A stretch of 64,000 bases of DNA from Acidovorax sp. 106 (GTDB taxonomy: Bacteria > Pseudomonadota > Gammaproteobacteria > Burkholderiales > Burkholderiaceae_C), in contig NZ_RCCC01000001.1 in the NCBI RefSeq assembly GCF_003663825.1, positions 3,170,501-3,234,500 of the forward strand. Reading direction: 5' to 3'. Each line of letters begins with the position of its first letter. Position 1 is the first letter of the stretch. Shown here piece by piece: positions 8,610-17,521 of the stretch. The notes beneath the pieces were generated by a model. That model saw only the letters and a list, made by a program, of their open reading frames with translations, was not told where the DNA came from and did not search any database. Position numbers and translations under genes: made by a program.

Positions 8610-10929
8610 ATTCGGCGCCCCGGCCTTCCTCGCTCTCCACCTCCAGGCTGCCGCCGTGCCGTTGCACCACGGTGTGAACCAGCGCCAACCCCAGGCCAAT
8701 GCCAGAGATGTGGGGGTGGCTTTGGTCGTGCAGGCGGGCAAAGGGGGCAAACAGGCGGTCTTGCTGGCTTGGGGCAATGCCGGGGCCTTCATCGCGCACC
8801 GCGATCACCCAGTGCGTGCCGCGTGCTTGCAGGCTGCACTGCACCACGCCGTTTTCTGGGCTGTATTTGATGGCGTTGTTCAGCACGTTGGCCACGGCGC
8901 GGCACAGCAAGGCGCGGTCGCCCAGGCAGGGGGCGGTGTCGGGCAGTGACTCCAGGGTGACTTGCACATCGCGCTCGCTGGCCAAGGCCCAGGCGTCGTC
9001 CACGGTTTCGTTCAGCACGGCCACCAGGTCCAAGGGGGCCATGCGGTACTCCTGCGTTTGCGCACTGGCCAGGCGCACAAAGTTTTCTGCCATGCCGAGG
9101 GATGCCTGCGCGTACCGCTCGATGCGCTGCATCAGCGTGTCTGCGGGCATGCGGCCGGGGTAGGCGCGCTGCATCTCTAGCAGCGTCAGGATGGAGGCGT
9201 TGGGCGCACGGATGTCGTGCGAGATGAAGTGCAGCGCCTGATCGCGCTGCTGCAAGGCCCGGCGGATGTCGGTCATGTCCACCAGCGTGATGAGCCAGCC
9301 CACGTTGGCAAAGTCGGTGAACGGTTTGCACAGCATGAGCAGGCTGCGGCTTTGCCCGTCTTGCCCCTCGCTTTGCGCGGGCAATTGGCCGCTGCGCAAT
9401 TTGTCCAGTGTGATCAGGGGCTCTTGGGTGCGCGGGTCTTGCAGGTCGTGCAGCACCTGGGTGATGGGTTTGCCCTGCAGTGCTGAGGGCGGCTCGAAAG
9501 GCCCCAGGCCGGTGTGGCGCTGCGCCGCCAGATTGGCCAGCAGGATGCGCCCTTGCGCATCGCAGACAAAGTTGGGTGAGGGCAGTTGCTGCAGGCTGGT
9601 GTTCACAAACTGGTGCAGGTCGCGCAGCTGGCGCGATGCGCTCTCCACCGCGTTGATGCGCCGCTCCAGAAAATCTCCGGTGCGTGCCGTGGGGGCCTTC
9701 AGCACCAGCATGCCTTCGCGCTGCAGGTGTTCGATTTCAGCTCGCAAAAACTGGGTGGCAGCGCTGAGCCGCCGCCAGCTCCACAGCGGGTAGGCCAGCA
9801 CCAGGCCCAGCAGCGCGGCGGCGGGGGCAAACTGCCATCCTGTCCAGGCAGGCAACAACATGGACAGCAGCAGCGTGGCCAGCGCCAGCCCGGCGCTGGT
9901 GAGCAAGGCAGCCAAGGGGCCCGCCACCAGCAGGGCCAGCAGGGCTGCCGCTACGGGCACCAAATTGAAGGCGATGTTGGCGGCGGTGGGGGCGGTCTGC
10001 AACCGCACCTGGGCCAGGTGGCTGTCGAGCACATGGGCGAGGACTTCCACGCCGGGCATCAGCCGGGCACCGCTGCTGACCGGGGTGGCGAACATGTCGC
10101 CCAGGCCCGATGCCGCCGCGCCCACCAACACATATTTGCCGCGAAAGGCGCTGCTGGGCACCTGCCCGCGCAGCACATCGATATAGGAGTAGGAGGGGTA
10201 GTGCGCGGGCCCGCCCGCGTAGGCAATCAGCTCATGCTGGCGCACGGCCCAGGGGGCGGGGGGGCTGTTGCCCAAGGCGTTGTTGGGTTCTGACAGAGCC
10301 TGTGGTTTGCAGCCTTGGGTGGGGGGCTGTGCAATGCATTGCAGCGCCTGGCTCAGGTGGCTCCAGGGCGCATCCGCCGGGCCTTCCTGCAGGTACAGGC
10401 CGCGCACCACGCCGTCGCCATCGGGGGCCACGTGCACATGGCCCAGGGCGGCTGCGGCCTGGGTGAAGATGTCCAGGGGCAGCTCAGACACCCCTTCAGA
10501 TCCCCCTGCAGGCAGCCCCGCATAGTTGCGTTGCAGCACGGGCAGTGCCACCCGTTGGCTCGCCGCAATGGCCTGGGCCAGCAGGGCGTCGTCCAGCGGG
10601 TAGTCGGTGTCCGCCTCGCTGAACAAAATGTCCAGCCCGATGGCCTGGGGTTGTTGTGCGCTGATGGTCTCCAGCAACTGCGCATGCAGCGCCCGCCGCC
10701 AGGGCCAGCGGCCGATGGTGGCGATGCTGCGGTCGTCCACTGCCACGAGCACGATGTCGGGGTGGGGTGGCCGCGCCAGCGCGCGCAGCCCCAGGTCCTG
10801 GATCAGGTGGTTGGGGCCTGGCAACTGCCCCGGAGGGCTCAGCCAGGCCACCAAGGCCAGCAGCGCCAGCGCCAGCAGGGTCCATTCAAAGCGCCGCTGG
10901 TGGGCGCGCGTGCGTGCGGCTTTGGGCAT
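8572..10929 (-). CDS. CHASE2-domain sensor histidine kinase
   Basis: This 785-aa membrane kinase has one N-terminal membrane segment (residues 14-30), a large extracytoplasmic CHASE2 domain (about 35-320, with PDIVLVAVDDRSIATIGRWPW), a cluster of membrane segments (about 325-400), a PAS-like region (about 440-550), a HisKA box with FISHDIRAPNASI, and an ATPase domain with NVLNNAIKYSP, DEGPGI and GIGLGLALVHTV. It lies 44 bp downstream of the LysM-FecR gene, and the OmpR-type regulator lies just beyond, so a three-gene signalling unit is likely. The sensed signal is unknown. The ATG at 10929 follows the end of the neighbour and precedes the membrane segment. Confidence 0.93.
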   Translation of the reverse strand: MPKAARTRAHQRRFEWTLLALALLALVAWLSPPGQLPGPNHLIQDLGLRALARPPHPDIVLVAVDDRSIATIGRWPWRRALHAQLLETISAQQPQAIGLDILFSEADTDYPLDDALLAQAIAASQRVALPVLQRNYAGLPAGGSEGVSELPLDIFTQAAAALGHVHVAPDGDGVVRGLYLQEGPADAPWSHLSQALQCIAQPPTQGCKPQALSEPNNALGNSPPAPWAVRQHELIAYAGGPAHYPSYSYIDVLRGQVPSSAFRGKYVLVGAAASGLGDMFATPVSSGARLMPGVEVLAHVLDSHLAQVRLQTAPTAANIAFNLVPVAAALLALLVAGPLAALLTSAGLALATLLLSMLLPAWTGWQFAPAAALLGLVLAYPLWSWRRLSAATQFLRAEIEHLQREGMLVLKAPTARTGDFLERRINAVESASRQLRDLHQFVNTSLQQLPSPNFVCDAQGRILLANLAAQRHTGLGPFEPPSALQGKPITQVLHDLQDPRTQEPLITLDKLRSGQLPAQSEGQDGQSRSLLMLCKPFTDFANVGWLITLVDMTDIRRALQQRDQALHFISHDIRAPNASILTLLEMQRAYPGRMPADTLMQRIERYAQASLGMAENFVRLASAQTQEYRMAPLDLVAVLNETVDDAWALASERDVQVTLESLPDTAPCLGDRALLCRAVANVLNNAIKYSPENGVVQCSLQARGTHWVIAVRDEGPGIAPSQQDRLFAPFARLHDQSHPHISGIGLGLALVHTVVQRHGGSLEVESEEGRGAEFRLVLPQESHRA

Positions 10930-10973
10930 GTCGGTGCGGGCGGTTTGGGCGGTGCGGTGCCGGTGCTGGCGCC

Positions 10974-12713
10974 TCAGGGGCGCCGCACGGCCTCGCCGCT
11001 GGAGTCCGACACCGGCAGGCCGGAGCTGGTGCTGAAGCCCGTGCCCACCCGGATGGAGCGTGGTGGCGAGAAGTCGCTTTGCAGGCCGGAGGGGTCCAGC
11101 ACCTGGATACGCACAAAGTAGGTGCCCGCCGCCAGGTCGGCTGCGGTCCATTGGGGCTCGTCCAGCGTGGTGTCGAGGGTGGGCTTTTCAAAGCCTATGT
11201 CGCGCGCCAGTTGCAGGCGAAAGCGTTGCCCGGCCTGGGCTTGCCAGCGCAGGTTAACGGTGGTATCCCCATCGCTGGCCTGCATGGATTGGGCCGAGAG
11301 GGTGGGGGGCTGCTGCGCCAGCACGAAGCTCTGGGCGGCGGCAAAAGGACCTTGGTCGGCCTGGCCCTGGGCCAGCTCACGCACGCTGGCTGCACGCCAG
11401 AAGTAGTTGCCCACGGGCAGCGATGCGACCGAGAGCCTGCAGCTGTCCAGGCGGGCTTCGTCCAGCGCTGGCTGGGTGAAGGCCGCGTCTGCCGCCACCT
11501 GGATGCGGTACCAGCGCACGCCGGGCACCTGGGTGCACAGCAGCTGGCCACCGGCATTGGACACCACGCCCGCTGCGGCGGGTTGCTGGTACAGCGGCGG
11601 CACCGGCTGGGTCTTGATGGTGAGCGGCTGGGTGGCGGGCAGGCCCGCAATGCCTGCCGCATCGACCGAGCGCACGGAGAGGTAGTACGGCCCATCTTCC
11701 AGCCCCGGCCAGCGCAACCGGCCGTTGGCAAAGGTGCCTGAGCGCAGCACCTGGGTCAGGTCTGCATCGCGTGCCACCACGGCTTGGTAGGCCACGGATT
11801 CGGGCTGGGGTGGCACGTCCAGCGCCAGCAGGCCGGGTTCGTGCACGGCTTTGGGCAGGGTTTGCAGGTCGGGGGCGGGAAGCAGGGGGCGGGGGCTGCC
11901 CACGGTGCCATCGGCCTGCACCGCCAGGCCTTGGCCGGGCTGCAGCAGGGCGGCGGGTGTATTGCCCGGCACCGGGATTCCGCCAGTGCGCGATTGCACG
12001 GCCACGGCACCTTGCAGCACTGCGGCCGTGGTTTTGCCCTCCTCGCTCAGGGCCACGCCAAAACGGGTGCCCCGCACGCTGGTGACGGCGCGCGGTGTGC
12101 GCACCTCAAAGCGTCGCAGCCTGTCGCTGCTGGGCGTGACGGTGGATTCAACGCTGCCGCGTTGGACCTCCAGCACCGACTGCACAGACCCTGCACGGCC
12201 CCGGCGGCGCAACTGGCGCAGTTGCACGTCCGACTGGGCATTCACCCGCACGATGGAGCCATCGGCCAGGCGCACGGCGATAAAGGCATCGGGGCCGACT
12301 TCCAGCTTGGTGCCCTCGGCCAGCGTGCTGCCTGCGGCCAGGGGGGCGTTGGTCGTTGCCGCGTTGCCAGGCTTTCCGTGGGGTGTGGGGGGCAGCGCTT
12401 TGACGTCGCCGTGGACAAACTCCACGCTGGCCGATTCGGCCGGCTGCAGGTCCACCGGAATCCACACCACCGAGCCCGGCTGCAGGTGCTTGGGGTCTTT
12501 GACCTTGTTGCGTGCCTGCAGGCGCGGCCACAGTTGGGGGGCTGCCAGATAGCTTTGGGCCAGCCCTTCCAGCGTGTCGCCGGGTTGAACGGTGTGGGGG
12601 ATTTCGTCGCCCCGGTCGGCTGCAAAGGTCAGGGTCGAGGCAAAGGCGCTGAGAACAAGGCCGGCCGCCAGCAAGGCAGAGGGCAGGCGTTGGAGGGGGG
12701 CACTGGGGTGCAA
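10974..12713 (-). CDS. Secreted LysM-FecR domain protein
   Basis: This 579-aa protein has a signal peptide (LLAAGLVLSAFASTLTFAAD), a LysM domain (HTVQPGDTLEGLAQSYL, about residues 40-85), a FecR domain (about 130-220, with RTPRAVTSVRGTRFGV), and a long C-terminal part with two or three fibronectin-III-like units. A TTG start at 12713 is chosen because AAGGAG sits six bases upstream and the signal peptide follows directly; upstream ATG codons give a long non-signal leader. LysM suggests peptidoglycan binding. FecR-LysM proteins next to CHASE2 proteins recur in proteobacteria, so a periplasmic partner for the kinase is inferred. Confidence 0.88.
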   Translation of the reverse strand: MHPSAPLQRLPSALLAAGLVLSAFASTLTFAADRGDEIPHTVQPGDTLEGLAQSYLAAPQLWPRLQARNKVKDPKHLQPGSVVWIPVDLQPAESASVEFVHGDVKALPPTPHGKPGNAATTNAPLAAGSTLAEGTKLEVGPDAFIAVRLADGSIVRVNAQSDVQLRQLRRRGRAGSVQSVLEVQRGSVESTVTPSSDRLRRFEVRTPRAVTSVRGTRFGVALSEEGKTTAAVLQGAVAVQSRTGGIPVPGNTPAALLQPGQGLAVQADGTVGSPRPLLPAPDLQTLPKAVHEPGLLALDVPPQPESVAYQAVVARDADLTQVLRSGTFANGRLRWPGLEDGPYYLSVRSVDAAGIAGLPATQPLTIKTQPVPPLYQQPAAAGVVSNAGGQLLCTQVPGVRWYRIQVAADAAFTQPALDEARLDSCRLSVASLPVGNYFWRAASVRELAQGQADQGPFAAAQSFVLAQQPPTLSAQSMQASDGDTTVNLRWQAQAGQRFRLQLARDIGFEKPTLDTTLDEPQWTAADLAAGTYFVRIQVLDPSGLQSDFSPPRSIRVGTGFSTSSGLPVSDSSGEAVRRP

Positions 12714-12845
12714 AAGAGACTCCTTGGTGGGGGCTGGCGGCAAGGGCTTCTGGACTGCGGTGCAAATAGCGGGAGAGGCGGGCGTGCAGCGCATGGACGG
12801 CACACCCTGTGGACCAGGCCCTTCGCAGGTTGTGAAACCCGCTTT

Positions 12846-13574
12846 TCAGCCCCTGCGCTCTTTCTCCACCGCTTCAAACCGATAGCCCACACCGTACACC
12901 GCCGTCACCATGAACCCATTGGCGGGGCGCAAATCCAGTTGCGTGCGCAGGCGGGAGATGTGGGTGTCCAGCGAGCGGGACATCACATCGGGCACCTGGC
13001 CCCAGAGGATTTCCTTGAGGTGATCGCGCGAGAGCAGCCGCCCCATGTTTTGAAACAGGAACAGGGCCAGATCGTACTCGCGGTTTTTCAGCTCGACTGG
13101 CTTGCCGCTGATTTCAATCGAGCGCGATTCGGGAAAGAAGCGGTAGGGGCCAAACTCCAGCACTTCGTCCCGCGCAACCGGGTAGGCGCGGCGCAGCAGC
13201 GCATCTACGCGCGCCCGCAGCTCGCCAATGCGCACGGGCTTGGTCATGAAGTCGTCGGCGCCGCTTCCCAGCCCTTCCACAATGTCACGCTCTTCTTGGC
13301 GGTGGGTCACCATCAGGATGGGCAGCTTAGCGGCCACATGCTCGCGTACCCAGCGCACCACCTCGGGGCCGGTGGTGTCGGGCAGGTGCCAGTCCACGAT
13401 GAGCAGGTCAAACGTCTCTCGGCGCAATTCGCGCAGCAGATCGGCTCCGGTCAGGTGGGTGTGACAGATGTGGCCCATCGCTTCCAGGGCTTGTTTGAAG
13501 AGATCGAGCTGAAGCGCGTCGTCGTCCAGCGCCGCTATGCGCATGGGTTGCCTGTCGGATATGTCATAGCCCAT
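12846..13574 (-). CDS. OmpR/PhoB-family response regulator
   Basis: The 242-aa regulator has a receiver domain (ALDDDALQ acidic pocket, phospho-acceptor Asp in LLIVDWHLPD, MVTHRQ, FMTKPV with the conserved Lys) and a C-terminal winged helix (LKNREYDLALFLFQNMGRLLSRDHL, then YGVGYRF). It most likely receives phosphate from the CHASE2 kinase two genes downstream. The translation begins at 13574; an ATG at 13544 (MRIAALDDD) fits receiver alignments as well, and neither has a strong ribosome-binding site. Confidence 0.93.
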   Translation of the reverse strand: MGYDISDRQPMRIAALDDDALQLDLFKQALEAMGHICHTHLTGADLLRELRRETFDLLIVDWHLPDTTGPEVVRWVREHVAAKLPILMVTHRQEERDIVEGLGSGADDFMTKPVRIGELRARVDALLRRAYPVARDEVLEFGPYRFFPESRSIEISGKPVELKNREYDLALFLFQNMGRLLSRDHLKEILWGQVPDVMSRSLDTHISRLRTQLDLRPANGFMVTAVYGVGYRFEAVEKERRG

Positions 13575-13667
13575 TATTCCCGAGGGCCGTGTTGTTTCGG
13601 TGCCTAGGTTATGTAACAGTCAGGGCGGTTTGACGGTTGTTTACGTTTGGTGGCTGCTTGGGCAAGG

Positions 13668-14750
13668 TCAACGGCTGGTGGCTGCGCCGCTGGGTTTGGC
13701 CGACTCGCGCAGCAACCGCATGCCCACCAGGGTGTAGCGGGTCTCCGGGCTGTTCCAGTTGCGGTAGCTGCAGCGCGCATAAAACGCCCAGGTGTGCCAC
13801 GAGCCACCCCGGCGCACCCGCACCGAGCCCGTGGCCGGGCCCTGCGGGTCGGTGGCGGGGGATTGGGCGTAGTAGCCCTCGTCGTGCCAGTCGGCCACCC
13901 ATTCCCACACGTTGCCCAGCATGTCATGCAGGCCAAAGGCGTTGGGCGGGTAGCTGCCCGCCGGTGCGGTGAATGCATGGCCATCGCTGCCGGGCAGGGC
14001 GTGCTGCTGCCAGCGCGGCCACTGGGGGGCGGCCGTCTGGTCGAACACGTTGGCGTGCTGGGTGAGCTGGGCCGGGTCGTTGCCGTGGGGGTAGCGGGTG
14101 CGGGTGTTGGCGCGGCAGGCGTATTCCCACTCGGCCTCGGTGGGCAGGCGGTAGCGCACGCCTTCGCGCTCGGTCAGCCAGCGGGCCAGGGCCTGGGCGT
14201 CGTTCCAGGTGACGTTGACCACGGGGTGTTCGTCGCTTTGCGCAAAGCCGGGCTGGGCCCAGCTGTAGCGTGGGTTGCGCCCCTCAAAGGCATCGCCACG
14301 CGCCGTGCTGGCGGGGTCGTAATGGGCGTTGTAGCCATAGCCTCCCGTGCCGTCGGCCACTGATTCAGGCTGGTAGCCCGACAACTCCAGAAACCGGCGG
14401 AACTGCCCCACCGTGACTTCGTGCCGCCCCAGGTAAAACGGCTGGCTGATGTGCACCTGGTGCACCGGGGCCTCGTCGGCCAGGGCTGTGAAGCGGGCGC
14501 CGTCCAGTAGCGGAAATGCCTGGGCCAGCTCGCCCGGGGCCTCGTCGCTGCCCATCCAGAAGCTGCCTGCTGGCACGGGCACAAACTCCATGCCGAGCGA
14601 GTTGGTCAGTGCGGTGGCCGTTGGCAGGCTGGTCGCAGCAGGCCTGTGGTCAGTGGTGATGCTGGTGGTGCAGGCGGCACAGGCCCAGGCCAGCCCACCG
14701 TAAAACCCCCATGCGATGAGGCGTTGCCAGAGGGCGTGAGGGGTGGTCAT
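13668..14750 (-). CDS. Formylglycine-generating-enzyme/sulfatase-modifying-factor-like protein
   Basis: This 360-aa protein of the SUMF1/FGE-sulfatase domain family shows FVPVPAGSFWMGSDEAPGE, HEVTVGQFRRFLELSGY, NVTWNDAQALARWL, YRLPTEAEWEYACR, GNVWEWVADW and VRRGGSWHTWAF. Only one Cys is seen in the region where FGE enzymes carry their catalytic pair, so formylglycine generation is doubtful and a ligand-binding or signalling role is possible. An N-terminal hydrophobic stretch (LIAWGFYGGLAWACAAC) implies export, although the lipobox is not canonical. It follows a small lipoprotein gene by 26 bp and precedes the response regulator by about 90 bp on the same strand. Confidence 0.88.
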   Translation of the reverse strand: MTTPHALWQRLIAWGFYGGLAWACAACTTSITTDHRPAATSLPTATALTNSLGMEFVPVPAGSFWMGSDEAPGELAQAFPLLDGARFTALADEAPVHQVHISQPFYLGRHEVTVGQFRRFLELSGYQPESVADGTGGYGYNAHYDPASTARGDAFEGRNPRYSWAQPGFAQSDEHPVVNVTWNDAQALARWLTEREGVRYRLPTEAEWEYACRANTRTRYPHGNDPAQLTQHANVFDQTAAPQWPRWQQHALPGSDGHAFTAPAGSYPPNAFGLHDMLGNVWEWVADWHDEGYYAQSPATDPQGPATGSVRVRRGGSWHTWAFYARCSYRNWNSPETRYTLVGMRLLRESAKPSGAATSR

Positions 14751-14776
14751 GGTGTGTGCTGGGGTGGGTGGAATGG

Positions 14777-15037
14777 TCAGCGCGTTGGCGCCTCGTTCAC
14801 GCACTGGTAGGTCATGCGGGCGCCGTCGTTGCGCAGCAGCTTGTGGTGCAGGCCTTGTCTGCGGCACTCGGCTTTGGCGGTGGCGTCTGCCCGGCCGGGT
14901 TCGTTGGCGTACACGGGCACGGTGAAGGTCTGGTCAGGAGCCGGAGGCGGGCCTGAAGAGCGGCTGGGCGCTGTGCTGCAGCCCACCAGCAGGGCCAGTG
15001 CGGCAATCAGCGGTGCAACATGAAAGGGTGCTTGCAT
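14777..15037 (-). CDS. Small predicted lipoprotein
   Basis: This 86-aa protein starts MQAPFHVAPLIAALALLVGC, a lipoprotein signal with lipobox LVGC. The mature part has Pro-rich and Ser-rich spacing, then a small domain with two cysteines (AECRRQGLHHKLL, MTYQCVNEA) that could form a disulphide. I recognise no family. The start at 15037 is chosen because the signal peptide begins there. It probably heads the SUMF1-like gene's transcript. Confidence 0.75.
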   Translation of the reverse strand: MQAPFHVAPLIAALALLVGCSTAPSRSSGPPPAPDQTFTVPVYANEPGRADATAKAECRRQGLHHKLLRNDGARMTYQCVNEAPTR

Positions 15038-15155
15038 GGTGGGCCTCAAGACGTGAAGGCCAGTGTAAGGCAAGGCGTCTGCGGCGTACCTGGCCCTGGG
15101 GCGTGTAGCTGCGCGATGCGCGTTGGTTGCGCTGGCAGATGTGTTGGGGTTAGAT

Positions 15156-15214
15156 GAAAAATAGCTTCTAGCGCTTGATTGGTAAGCGCTAGAAGCTATT
15201 GATTTGATAGCATT
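15156..15214. repeat. AGCGCT palindromic repeat, copy c (perfect stem)
   Basis: The best-formed copy: ATAGCTTCTAGCGCTT (15161-15176), a 7-base loop, and its perfect complement AAGCGCTAGAAGCTAT (15184-15199), followed by TGATTTGATAGCATTTTGG, which is shared with the copy at 31.3 kb. It lies between the lipoprotein promoter and the trpS 3' end and may terminate trpS transcription. Confidence 0.9.
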
Positions 15215-15244
15215 TTGGATGGGCGGTGCTGTCACCGCCGCGCA

Positions 15245-16543
15245 TCAGGCGGCGTTGGCCTCTGCCAGGGCTTGCAGCGCGGCGCGCACGTCGGCCGGGT
15301 CCACACCGGCCACCGCTGGCAGCTTGGCAGCCAGGGTGCTCAGCGCGTCAGGCTGGCTTTGCAGCTGTGCAATCGCCTGGCCTGCTTCCTTGGGGGCATC
15401 AAAGCCCGTGCTTTGAAGCAGAAGGCGCCCGTCGGCGGCCAGCAGCTTGAAGTAGAACTTGCCATCGGCCTCGCGGTATTGCTTGAACGAGGGCAGGGCC
15501 AATTTAGCGGCCTTGGTGGCTTTGGCCGTGCTGGCTTGCGACAGGCTGCGCAGGCCCACAGCCGAGCGCAGTTCCTTGATGAACGGCGTAGCCAGTGCGC
15601 GGGCGCGCTCGGCGCCGGCCAGCAGGGTTTGCTCGATGCGCGCGGGGTCGTTGATCAGCGCGTCGTACTGCTCGCGCATGGGGGCAATCACCTGGTCTAC
15701 CTGCTCCAGCAGCAATTGCTTGGCGTCGCCCCAGGCAATGCCGTCGGCGTAGGCGCGGCGCAGGGCCTCGGTTTCTTCGGCGCTGGCAAAGGCCTGGTAG
15801 ATCTGGAACAGGGCGGAGCCCTCGGTGTCCTTGGGCTCGCCGGGCGCGCGCGAGTCGGTCAGCAGGCTGCCGATGAGCTTCTTGAGCTGGTCACGCGACG
15901 AGAACAGCGGGATGGTGTTGTTGTAGCTCTTGCTCATCTTGCGGCCATCTAGCCCGGGCAGGGTGGCCACGTTGTCGTCGATGACGGCTTCGGGCAGCAC
16001 AAAGTGCTCGCCATACAGGTGGTTGAAGCTGCTGGCCATGTCGCGCGCCATCTCGATGTGCTGCACCTGGTCGCGCCCCACGGGCACCTTGTGGGCCTTG
16101 AACATGAGGATGTCCGCACCCATGAGCACGGGGTACATGAACAGCCCGGCGGTCACGCCGTCGTCGGCTTCGCGGCCGGCTTCGGTGTTCTTGTCTTGCG
16201 AGGCCTTGTAGGCATGCGCCCGGTTGAGCAGGCCCTTGCCGGTGACGCAGCTGAGCATCCAGTTCAACTCGGGGATTTCAGGGATGTCGGACTGGCGGTA
16301 GAAGGTGACGTGTTCGGGGTTCAGGCCTGCGGCCAGCCAGCTGGCTGCAATCTCCAGCGTAGAGCGCTGGATGCGCACGGGGTCTTCGCATTTGATGAGC
16401 GCGTGGTAGTCGGCCAGAAAGTAAAAGCTCTGTACGCCAGGACGCAGGCTGGCTTGCACCGAGGGGCGGATGGAGCCCACAAAGTTGCCCAGGTGGGGCG
16501 TGCCTGTAGTAGTGATGCCGGTCAGAAAACGGGTAGTGCTCAT
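15245..16543 (-). CDS. trpS: Tryptophanyl-tRNA synthetase with C-terminal extension
   Basis: This 432-aa class I synthetase charges tRNA-Trp. It begins MSTTRFLTGITTTGTPHLGN, with TPHLGN as the HIGH-equivalent, and carries GRKMSKS as the KMSKS loop. Typical TrpS is about 330-350 residues. The extra hundred or so contain SFKQYREADGKFYFKLLAAD and LLLQSTGFDAPKEAGQAIAQL, which resembles the YegP/DUF1508 fold repeat. The cluster trpH-yciO-site-2 protease-trpS is on one strand. No tryptophan leader or T-box is seen. Confidence 0.96.
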   Translation of the reverse strand: MSTTRFLTGITTTGTPHLGNFVGSIRPSVQASLRPGVQSFYFLADYHALIKCEDPVRIQRSTLEIAASWLAAGLNPEHVTFYRQSDIPEIPELNWMLSCVTGKGLLNRAHAYKASQDKNTEAGREADDGVTAGLFMYPVLMGADILMFKAHKVPVGRDQVQHIEMARDMASSFNHLYGEHFVLPEAVIDDNVATLPGLDGRKMSKSYNNTIPLFSSRDQLKKLIGSLLTDSRAPGEPKDTEGSALFQIYQAFASAEETEALRRAYADGIAWGDAKQLLLEQVDQVIAPMREQYDALINDPARIEQTLLAGAERARALATPFIKELRSAVGLRSLSQASTAKATKAAKLALPSFKQYREADGKFYFKLLAADGRLLLQSTGFDAPKEAGQAIAQLQSQPDALSTLAAKLPAVAGVDPADVRAALQALAEANAA

Positions 16544-16608
16544 GGAGGGAAAAACGGGGTCAAAAGGACAATGGGGTCTGGCGGTGGGGCCCGGTGCGGT
16601 CTGCGCGC

Positions 16609-17280
16609 TCAGCGCAGCAACGCGTTGAGCGGCGACAGCACCAGGGCTTTGATCAGGTTCAGGCCCATGGTCATGAGGGGGGTCATCCAGAACTGCGAGA
16701 CGATCTGGAAATAGACCAGGGCCATGACGATGAAAAAGCCGTAGGGCTCCACCCGCGATACCGCTTGCGCGGCCTTCCAGGGCAGCAGGCCAACCAGGAT
16801 GCGCCCGCCATCCAGAGGCGGCAGCGGAAACAGGTTGAAGGCCCACATCGACAAGTTGACCAGCACGCCTGCTCGGGCCATGCCAATGAAAAATTCTTCT
16901 TCAACGCCCACACCGGCCAGCACCGCCCACAAGGCGGCCCAGGCGACGGCCTGCACAAAGTTGGACGCAGGGCCCGCCAGGGCCACCCAGATCATGTCCC
17001 GCTTGGGGTTGCGCAAGGCGCCCACATTCACGGGCACGGGCTTGGCGTAGCCAAACACAAAGGCCCCCGAGGTTGCGAAGAGCAGCAGCAGCGGCATCAG
17101 GATGGTGCCGACCGGGTCGATGTGCTTGACGGGGTTGAGGGTGATACGCCCCAGCACATACGCCGTGTTGTCGCCAAAGTGGCGCGCTGCGTAGCCGTGG
17201 GCCGCCTCGTGCACCGTGATGGCAAGCAGCACGGGCAGGGCGTAGATCAGGATGGTTTGGATGAGATTGGAGGTGTCCAC
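16609..17280 (-). CDS. Site-2 protease family (M50) membrane metalloprotease
   Basis: This 223-aa polytopic protein has the zinc motif HEAAH in [16 protein letters not shown], the [17 protein letters not shown] stretch, and the second-site motif [12 protein letters not shown]. It belongs to the short rhomboid-independent S2P group often found next to trpS in betaproteobacteria. The substrate is unknown. The ATG at 17280 starts just before the first membrane segment. The gene ends about 65 bp upstream of trpS. Confidence 0.93.
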   Translation of the reverse strand: MDTSNLIQTILIYALPVLLAITVHEAAHGYAARHFGDNTAYVLGRITLNPVKHIDPVGTILMPLLLLFATSGAFVFGYAKPVPVNVGALRNPKRDMIWVALAGPASNFVQAVAWAALWAVLAGVGVEEEFFIGMARAGVLVNLSMWAFNLFPLPPLDGGRILVGLLPWKAAQAVSRVEPYGFFIVMALVYFQIVSQFWMTPLMTMGLNLIKALVLSPLNALLR

Positions 17281-17521
17281 GAGAAGATTGTCTCAGAAGG
17301 TGCCCGCGCCTTTGGCGTGCCCTGGCCTGCGGGCTTGTGTGGGCACGGGGCTTTGCTCGCCGCTGTGGCACGCTGCAGATTGTCTCGGATGTGCGACGAC
17401 GGTCGGTGCTCTCCAGCGCCAGACCGCGTTCATGGATACGATGCCGCAACACACTGCGGTGCCACCGCTGGCGGTTGCCAGCCGCGCGCACCGCAAAAAA
17501 CCAAAGGACGGAGACAAAGAC

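Noticed and set aside
15156-15214. CRISPR-like interpretation of the dispersed palindromes
   Set aside because: Copies are kilobases apart, with no regular spacers and no cas genes.
16544-16608. Tryptophan leader peptide or T-box upstream of trpS
   Set aside because: No Trp-rich short frame and no T-box consensus; the gap to the site-2 protease gene is only about 65 bp.
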